Source: Pseudomonas asplenii (GTDB lineage: Bacteria > Pseudomonadota > Gammaproteobacteria > Pseudomonadales > Pseudomonadaceae). Taken from it: a stretch of DNA of 64,000 bases. The translations under genes were made by a program, and so were the position numbers. The notes below the pieces were generated by a model. The model saw only the letters and a program-made list of their open reading frames with translations. It was not told where the DNA came from and searched no databases. Positions 58,586 to 64,000 of this stretch are shown piece after piece. The stretch's first letter is position 1. Every line of letters begins with the position of its first letter. The stretch lies in assembly GCF_900105475.1 (NCBI RefSeq), contig NZ_LT629777.1:310001-374000 (forward strand). The letters run 5' to 3'.

Positions 58586-59219
58586 CCCCTTTGGCCAAGT
58601 CGTCGAGCTTGATTTGTAAGCCACCGACCGCCGCTTCATCAGAGAGCGCCGCCTTGGCCTTTTGGTACGCAGCATGGGCTTCATCGTTACGACCCAGTTG
58701 AACCAGCAGGTCCCCCTTGAGTTCTTCACGACTGGCCAGGAACGCCTTGTCGGCATCGCCAGTGAGCAGTTTCAGTGCATCGTCAGCCTTGTTCTGTGCC
58801 GCCAGTACCTGGGCCAGGCGCTGACGCGCGACTTCGCCCAAGGTAGCATTGGCGGGCTTGTCGAGCACGGCCTTGAGCTCGGTGGCAGCGTCGTCCAGCT
58901 TGCCGGTATCGACCGCGACCTTGGCGACGAACAGACTGCCGTATTGCGCATAGGCGGTGCCGCCATACTGGGTATTGAGCTTGCCGGCCAGGTCGGCGAC
59001 ACGCGCCGGATCAGGTTTGCCGTCAGGCGTCAGGGTGCTTTCCAGCAACTCCTGATAGAGCACCGAGGCACCTTGCGACTGGTTGCTCTGGTACTTGTGC
59101 CAGGCTTGCCAGCCGAACACCACCACCAGCGCCAGCAGGCCGCCGGTGACCAGGGGTTTGCCGTTGCGCTGCCACCATTCCTTCATCTCGGCTACGTGAT
59201 CATCTTCGGAACTCGACAC
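58578..59219 (-). CDS. YfgM-like tetratricopeptide membrane protein
   Basis: 213 residues with a GTG start after AAGGAG. A single transmembrane helix (VTGGLLALVVVFGWQAW) is followed by a periplasmic TPR-like part (KLDDAATELKAVLDKPANAT, REELKGDLLVQLGRNDEAHA). It matches YfgM, an ancillary protein of the SecYEG-PpiD chaperone network, which sits between hisS and bamB in many gammaproteobacteria. Confidence 0.93.
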   Translation of the reverse strand: MSSSEDDHVAEMKEWWQRNGKPLVTGGLLALVVVFGWQAWHKYQSNQSQGASVLYQELLESTLTPDGKPDPARVADLAGKLNTQYGGTAYAQYGSLFVAKVAVDTGKLDDAATELKAVLDKPANATLGEVARQRLAQVLAAQNKADDALKLLTGDADKAFLASREELKGDLLVQLGRNDEAHAAYQKAKAALSDEAAVGGLQIKLDDLAKGDA

Positions 59220-59259
59220 CCCAATACTCCTTATTCTCTAAATCGGCTGTTTTACAGCT

Positions 59260-60549
59260 TCAACCCTGCACGACGCAGGTGGACAAGTGCTCGGAAAGAG
59301 CATCCCAGGCAATGCTTTGTTGCTCGCCCTGGCCACGCAGGGGTTTGAAACCTACCACTTGCTGAGCCAATTCGTCGTCTCCGAGGATCAAGGCGTACAG
59401 CGCACCACTCTTGTCAGCTTTCTTGAACTGGCTCTTGAAGCTACCGGCGCCGGCGTTGATCTGCAAACGCAGGTTCGGCAACTGGTCACGAACCTTCTCG
59501 CTCAAGGCCAGCGCCGCCACTTCGGCAGCCTCGCCGAAGGCACACAGGTACACGTCGACCTGACGGGAAATCTCTTCAGGTACCTGCTCCAGGGTTTCCA
59601 ACAGCAGGATCAGGCGCTCGATACCCATGGCGAAACCGACGCCCGGGGTCGGCTTGCCGCCCATCTGCTCGACCAGGCCGTCGTAGCGGCCGCCGGCACA
59701 GACGGTACCCTGGGCACCCAGTTGGTCGGTGACCCACTCGAACACGGTCTTGCTGTAGTAATCCAGGCCACGGACCAACTTGGGGTTGAGCACGTAGGGA
59801 ATGCCCGCGGCATCGAGACGGGCCTTGAGGCCTTCGAAGTGCAGGCGCGACTCTTCGTCGAGGTAGTCGGCCAGCTTCGGCGCATCCACCAGTACTGCCT
59901 GGGTGTCGGCGTTCTTGGTGTCGAGCACGCGCAGCGGGTTGGTCTTGAGACGGCGCTGGCTGTCTTCATCCAGTTGTTCGAAGCGTGCGGAAAGATACTC
60001 CACCAGCGCTTCGCGATAACGGCCGCGGGACTCGCTGGTCCCCAGGCTGTTGAGTTCCAGCTTGACTGCGTTGCGGATGCCCAGCAGGCCCCACAGACGC
60101 CAGGTCAGCACGATCAGTTCGGCGTCGATGTCCGGACCGTCGATATTGAACACTTCGCAACCGATCTGGTGGAACTGGCGATAACGGCCTTTCTGCGGAC
60201 GCTCGTGACGGAACATCGGACCGATGTACCAGAGTTTCTGCTGCTGGCCGCCACCGCTGATGCCGTGCTCCAGCACCGCACGCACGCACGCCGCAGTACC
60301 TTCCGGACGCAGGGTCAGCGAATCGCCGTTGCGGTCCTCGAAGGTGTACATCTCTTTTTCGACGATATCGGTCACTTCACCGATGGAGCGCTTGAATAGC
60401 TCGGTGAATTCGACGATCGGCATGCGGATCTGCTTGTAACCGTAGTTATCCAGCAGACGCGCCACAGTACCCTCGAAATAACGCCACAGTGGCGTCTGCT
60501 CAGGCAGGATGTCGTTCATGCCACGAATGGCTTGCAGGGACTTGCTCAC
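59260..60549 (-). CDS. hisS: Histidyl-tRNA synthetase
   Basis: 429 residues with a GTG start after AAGGAATA. Class II motifs are [38 protein letters not shown] (motif 2) and the HisA signature [15 protein letters not shown], with [10 protein letters not shown] near the C-terminal part. It follows ispG by 22 bp. Confidence 0.98.
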   Translation of the reverse strand: MSKSLQAIRGMNDILPEQTPLWRYFEGTVARLLDNYGYKQIRMPIVEFTELFKRSIGEVTDIVEKEMYTFEDRNGDSLTLRPEGTAACVRAVLEHGISGGGQQQKLWYIGPMFRHERPQKGRYRQFHQIGCEVFNIDGPDIDAELIVLTWRLWGLLGIRNAVKLELNSLGTSESRGRYREALVEYLSARFEQLDEDSQRRLKTNPLRVLDTKNADTQAVLVDAPKLADYLDEESRLHFEGLKARLDAAGIPYVLNPKLVRGLDYYSKTVFEWVTDQLGAQGTVCAGGRYDGLVEQMGGKPTPGVGFAMGIERLILLLETLEQVPEEISRQVDVYLCAFGEAAEVAALALSEKVRDQLPNLRLQINAGAGSFKSQFKKADKSGALYALILGDDELAQQVVGFKPLRGQGEQQSIAWDALSEHLSTCVVQG

Positions 60550-60571
60550 AGATATTCCTTAAATTCTTCGA

Positions 60572-61681
60572 TCAGCCGCGGGCGATGACTGCCGCGTCGG
60601 CTTCGACCTTTTCGGCCGCCTTCTGCCGGATCAGCTTTTCCAGCTCATCCACCAGGTTGTCATTCGTCAGTTTCTGCGACGGCTTGCCGTCGATGTAGAT
60701 CAGGTTCGGTGTACCGCCGGTCAGGCCGACATGGGCTTCCTTGGCTTCACCGGGACCGTTCACCACACAGCCGATGACCGCAACATCCAGCGGTACCAGC
60801 AGGTCTTCCAGGCGCCCTTCCAGCTCGTTCATGGTCTTGACCACATCGAAATTCTGCCGCGAGCAGCTCGGACAGGCGATGAAGTTGATCCCACGGGACC
60901 GCAGGTGCAGGGACTTGAGAATGTCGTAGCCGACTTTCACTTCCTCGACCGGGTCGGCCGCCAACGAGATGCGAATAGTATCGCCAATTCCTTCAGCCAG
61001 CAGCATACCGAGGCCGACCGCCGATTTCACCGTACCTGAACGCAAACCGCCCGCCTCGGTGATACCCAGGTGCAGCGGCTGGACGATTTCCTTGGCCAGC
61101 AGGCGATAGGCTTCTACCGCCATGAACACGTCGGAAGCCTTGACACTGACCTTGAAGTCCTGGAAATTCAGGCGTTCCAGGTGCTCGACATGGCGCAGTG
61201 CAGACTCTACCAGCGCGGCCGGGGTCGGCTCGCCATATTTTTTCTGCAGATCCTTTTCCAGGGAACCGGCGTTGACGCCGATCCGGATCGGAATCCCGCG
61301 ATCACGGGCCGCGTCAACCACCGCACGCACCCGGTCCTCGCGACCGATATTACCCGGGTTGATCCGCAGGCAATCCACACCCAGCTCGGCGACCCGCAGG
61401 GCAATCTTGTAATCGAAATGGATATCGGCGACCAGCGGCACCTTGACCTGCTGCTTGATCCGGCCAAAGGCCTCGGCAGCGTCCATGTCCGGCACGGAAA
61501 CCCGAACAATATCCACGCCCGCCGCTTCCAGCCGGTTGATCTGGGCGACGGTGGCCGCGACGTCGTTGGTGTCGCTGTTGGTCATGCTCTGCACCGCGAT
61601 AGGCGCATCGCCGCCCACCGGCACCGAGCCGACCCAGATTTTACGCGATTCGCGACGCTTGATTGGGGATTCGCCGTGCAT
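60572..61681 (-). CDS. ispG: 4-hydroxy-3-methylbut-2-enyl diphosphate synthase (flavodoxin) IspG
   Basis: 369 residues. The TIM barrel part has [16 protein letters not shown] and [11 protein letters not shown]; the iron-sulfur cysteines are in [13 protein letters not shown] and GCVVNGPGE. IspG makes HMBPP from MEcPP in the non-mevalonate isoprenoid pathway. It follows rodZ by 3 bp. Confidence 0.98.
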   Translation of the reverse strand: MHGESPIKRRESRKIWVGSVPVGGDAPIAVQSMTNSDTNDVAATVAQINRLEAAGVDIVRVSVPDMDAAEAFGRIKQQVKVPLVADIHFDYKIALRVAELGVDCLRINPGNIGREDRVRAVVDAARDRGIPIRIGVNAGSLEKDLQKKYGEPTPAALVESALRHVEHLERLNFQDFKVSVKASDVFMAVEAYRLLAKEIVQPLHLGITEAGGLRSGTVKSAVGLGMLLAEGIGDTIRISLAADPVEEVKVGYDILKSLHLRSRGINFIACPSCSRQNFDVVKTMNELEGRLEDLLVPLDVAVIGCVVNGPGEAKEAHVGLTGGTPNLIYIDGKPSQKLTNDNLVDELEKLIRQKAAEKVEADAAVIARG

Positions 61682-61684
61682 GAC

Positions 61685-62677
61685 TTATTGACCTAGCTTC
61701 AGGCGAGCAGTCTCGCCGCTGGTGAACGGTGCGACATCGACCGCCTGACCGTTGTAAGTAATCTGTGCGCCCTTGGCGTAGCCCAGACGCACCGCAAACG
61801 GCGGCTTGCCACTCACTTCGAGCGAATCGCCCTTGCGCTTGAGGCCGCTGAACAAAACCTTGCCCCCTCCGTCGGTGACCTGGGTCCAGCAGTCGGCGAC
61901 GAACGTGAGGTGGACCTGACCGGCACCGGCTACCGGCGCACTGCTCTCGGCGGCAGGCGCGCCTGCAGCGCCATTGACCGCAGCGCTTGGCGACACGGGC
62001 GACACCGGGCTTGGCGCAGGCGGCGGTGCGACTACCAGCGATTGCGCCGCATGAGGCACAGGGACCACTGCCGGGGCCGCTGGAGCCTGGGCATTGGCCG
62101 GGGTCTCAGTCGCAGGTTCGGCCGGCTCGGCTTGCGGGCTGGACTGGTTCTGCGCGACCGCCTGATCTTCCGGCTCGTCGATCGGATGAATCTGCGTGGT
62201 GCCGTCGGCGCTTTCGACTTCGACGTGTTCCATGCTGATTGCCGCCTGATCCTTGGTGCGCTGGCTGGTCTGGTCCTGCCACCAGACAAAACCACCACCG
62301 ATCACGGCAATGAGCAGCAACAGGCTGACAATTCGCAAGATAGTATGAGAAACCCGCACCGGCTCTTCGATCCGACCAAGGGCATGAACGTTGCTGCCCT
62401 GGGAGTCGGTGCCGGTGCATTGGTCGAACTGCTGCACCAGCAAGGTCTGGTCCATACCCAGCAGCTTGGCGTAGGCACGGATATAACCCCGGGCAAAGGT
62501 GTGCCCCGGCAGCTTGTCGAAGGCGCCGGCCTCCAGATTGCTCAGGGAGCTGCTGGTCAGGTTGAGCTTCAGGGCCACCTCGGCCAGCGTCCAACCATTG
62601 CTTTCGCGGGCCTGACGCAGGGTCTCACCGGGATTTACGCGAGTGGCTGCTACAACTTCTGGATGCGCCGCTTTCAT
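61685..62677 (-). CDS. rodZ: Cytoskeletal protein RodZ
   Basis: 330 residues: a cytoplasmic HTH_25 domain (GETLRQARESNGWTLAEVAL, about 15-90), one transmembrane helix (ILRIVSLLLLIAVIGGGFVW, about 112-131), a Pro/Ala-rich periplasmic linker and a DUF4115 beta domain. RodZ links MreB to the envelope for rod shape. Two adjacent ATGs occur. I chose the second, whose GGAG is 6 bases upstream; it overlaps the pilW stop. Confidence 0.95.
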   Translation of the reverse strand: MKAAHPEVVAATRVNPGETLRQARESNGWTLAEVALKLNLTSSSLSNLEAGAFDKLPGHTFARGYIRAYAKLLGMDQTLLVQQFDQCTGTDSQGSNVHALGRIEEPVRVSHTILRIVSLLLLIAVIGGGFVWWQDQTSQRTKDQAAISMEHVEVESADGTTQIHPIDEPEDQAVAQNQSSPQAEPAEPATETPANAQAPAAPAVVPVPHAAQSLVVAPPPAPSPVSPVSPSAAVNGAAGAPAAESSAPVAGAGQVHLTFVADCWTQVTDGGGKVLFSGLKRKGDSLEVSGKPPFAVRLGYAKGAQITYNGQAVDVAPFTSGETARLKLGQ

Positions 62678-63435
62678 CATTGCTCCGACAGGTATTGCTG
62701 ATATTCCGGCGTACCGGGATAGAGTCGTTTTAATTGCAGGCCGTAACTGGCGACCTTGTCGCGATCTTCGTAAATCTTCGCCAGGCGAATACCGAGCAGC
62801 AGACTACGGGCATTCTGCTCGCTGAGCTGGCTGAACCGCTCGTAATAATCACGCGCGGGCACATAATGCCTGTCTTCGTAAGACAACTCAGCCATTTCCA
62901 GCAATGCGCGTGGCTGCTGACGATTGAGACGCAGGGATTTGTCCATATTCTGCCGGGCCAGCTCGCGATCACCCAAAGCCAGGGCGGTCAGACCGAGGTT
63001 CTCGTAGACCCGCGAACGCTCGGGGTAAAGACTGTCCGCGGCGGCCTGCTCGAAACGTTCGTAGGCCTGCTTGTACTGCTTGCGTTCGTACAGGAAGCCA
63101 CCGTAGTTGTTGAGGATCCGCGCATCGTTCGGACGCGAGGACAGCGCCTTGCGAAAGTGCTGGTCGGCCAGGTCCCATTCCATTTCCGCCTGGAACACCA
63201 GCGCCAGTGCGGCATTGGCATCGGCATCGGAGCTGTTCAGTTCCAGGGCTTTCTTGAGCGGGATCTTGGCCTGCTCGGTCTGCCCCTGCTGCAGGTAACC
63301 GATCCCCAACTGCACATACGCATTGCGCGCTTCATCACGCCCCTTGCCGGTACTCATCGGATCGACATTGCCCGTCGAAACGCAGCCAGCCAACAGACCG
63401 ACGAACAGTACAAGGAGCGCAGCGCGCAAGCTCAT
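62677..63435 (-). CDS. pilW: Type IV pilus biogenesis/stability lipoprotein PilW (PilF)
   Basis: 252 residues. The lipobox is LLAGC in MSLRAALLVLFVGLLAGCVS, and several TPR units follow (YVQLGIGYLQQGQTEQAKIP and others). It stabilises the PilQ secretin at the outer membrane. GAGAGGAC precedes the ATG. It follows rlmN by 12 bp, the conserved rlmN-pilW-rodZ-ispG-hisS order. Confidence 0.96.
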   Translation of the reverse strand: MSLRAALLVLFVGLLAGCVSTGNVDPMSTGKGRDEARNAYVQLGIGYLQQGQTEQAKIPLKKALELNSSDADANAALALVFQAEMEWDLADQHFRKALSSRPNDARILNNYGGFLYERKQYKQAYERFEQAAADSLYPERSRVYENLGLTALALGDRELARQNMDKSLRLNRQQPRALLEMAELSYEDRHYVPARDYYERFSQLSEQNARSLLLGIRLAKIYEDRDKVASYGLQLKRLYPGTPEYQQYLSEQ

Positions 63436-63447
63436 GGAGGTCCTCTC

Positions 63448-64000
63448 TCAGGTTCGGCTCGAAGCGCCAAGTGGCATATCGGAATCAGCGCTCAACTCAC
63501 GCACCGCGATATACCGCTCGCTGCGACGGGTGCGATCCAGCACCTGCCCGACCAGCTGCCCACAGGCAGCATCAATGTCTTCACCACGGGTGGTCCGCAC
63601 AGTGACGTTATAACCGGCCTGATGCAACAGATCCTGGAAACGCCGGATCGCATTGTTGCTCGGGCGCTCGTAACCCGAATGCGGGAACGGGTTGAACGGG
63701 ATCAGGTTGATCTTGCACGGCGTGTCCTTGAGCAGCTCGATCATCTCGACCGCGTGCTCGACCTGGTCGTTCACATCCTTGAGCAGGGTGTACTCGACGG
63801 TCAGCACGCGTTTCTCGCCCAGGGTGTCCATGTAGCGACGGCACGACTCGAGCAGCATCTTCAGTGGGTACTTCTTGTTGATCGGTACCAACTGGTTACG
63901 CAGCGCATCGTTCGGCGCGTGCAGCGACAACGCCAGGGACACGTCGATGTGCTCGGCCAGCACATCGATCATCGGTACCACGCCGGAGGTCGACAGGGTC
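63448..64000 (-). CDS. rlmN: Dual-specificity RNA methyltransferase RlmN, N-terminal part missing
   Basis: The gene enters from the right edge. The C-terminal ~183 residues are visible, with [45 protein letters not shown] and [14 protein letters not shown]. RlmN is a radical-SAM enzyme that methylates A2503 of 23S rRNA and A37 of some tRNAs. The CxxxCxxC cluster motif is outside the window, so it is not verified here. One of the catalytic cysteines, in AACGQL, is present. Confidence 0.95.
   Translation of the reverse strand, partial: TLSTSGVVPMIDVLAEHIDVSLALSLHAPNDALRNQLVPINKKYPLKMLLESCRRYMDTLGEKRVLTVEYTLLKDVNDQVEHAVEMIELLKDTPCKINLIPFNPFPHSGYERPSNNAIRRFQDLLHQAGYNVTVRTTRGEDIDAACGQLVGQVLDRTRRSERYIAVRELSADSDMPLGASSRT

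Overview
The window is chromosomal DNA from a Pseudomonas, most likely of the P. fluorescens group. The evidence is a GC-rich sequence, a dense array of core genes whose proteins read as Pseudomonas orthologues (RecJ, ThrC, Hom, DsbC, XerD, Ffh, PurL, MltF, LepA, ValS, LeuA, Der, HisS, RodZ, PilW, RlmN), genus-typical families such as DUF3509, and scattered REP/REPIN palindromes with a GCCAGCAAGCCGGC core. I see no tRNA, rRNA, CRISPR array, intact insertion sequence or prophage.

Layout. 1-5.7 kb: end of an Old Yellow Enzyme gene, recJ and yaeQ (minus), then a class III CoA-transferase and a periplasmic solute-binding-type protein (plus), then a DUF3509 gene. 5.98-11.6 kb: a three-gene signalling locus of the Roc/Sad type (LuxR-type regulator, REC-EAL regulator, BvgS-like hybrid kinase). 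The EAL domain has lost several catalytic residues. 11.7-18.4 kb: thrC-hom, dsbC and xerD, with a lower-GC gene for a Tat-exported FAD oxidoreductase inserted between dsbC and xerD. 18.5-22.1 kb: rplS-trmD-rimM-rpsP and ffh. 22.3-31 kb: a cytochrome c assembly-like membrane protein, a CorC-like CBS protein, an MHS-family transporter, purT, a VUT-family transporter, a DUF1289/gamma carbonic anhydrase/NUDIX group, a second NUDIX gene and an L,D-transpeptidase. 31-36.7 kb: a YqfO-like gene and purL, divergent from mltF. 36.8-43.1 kb: the lepA-lepB-DUF4845-rnc-era-recO-pdxJ operon. 43.3-53.4 kb: lptF-lptG divergent from pepA-holC-(hypothetical), then valS and leuA. 53.7-64 kb: an omega-amidase/aminotransferase pair, then rlmN-pilW-rodZ-ispG-hisS-yfgM-bamB-der, all on the minus strand.

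Most of the region is ordinary housekeeping DNA, and many genes overlap by 4-13 bp (translational coupling). Four observations stand out: the degenerate EAL regulator beside an apparently intact phosphorelay kinase; the inserted Tat-FAD gene; two copies of a ~51-53 bp palindrome that looks like fused IS3-type ends, in opposite orientation and each in a convergent intergenic region beside a REP; and the lepA operon placed next to lptFG instead of downstream of mucD. Promoter and start-codon calls were made by eye.
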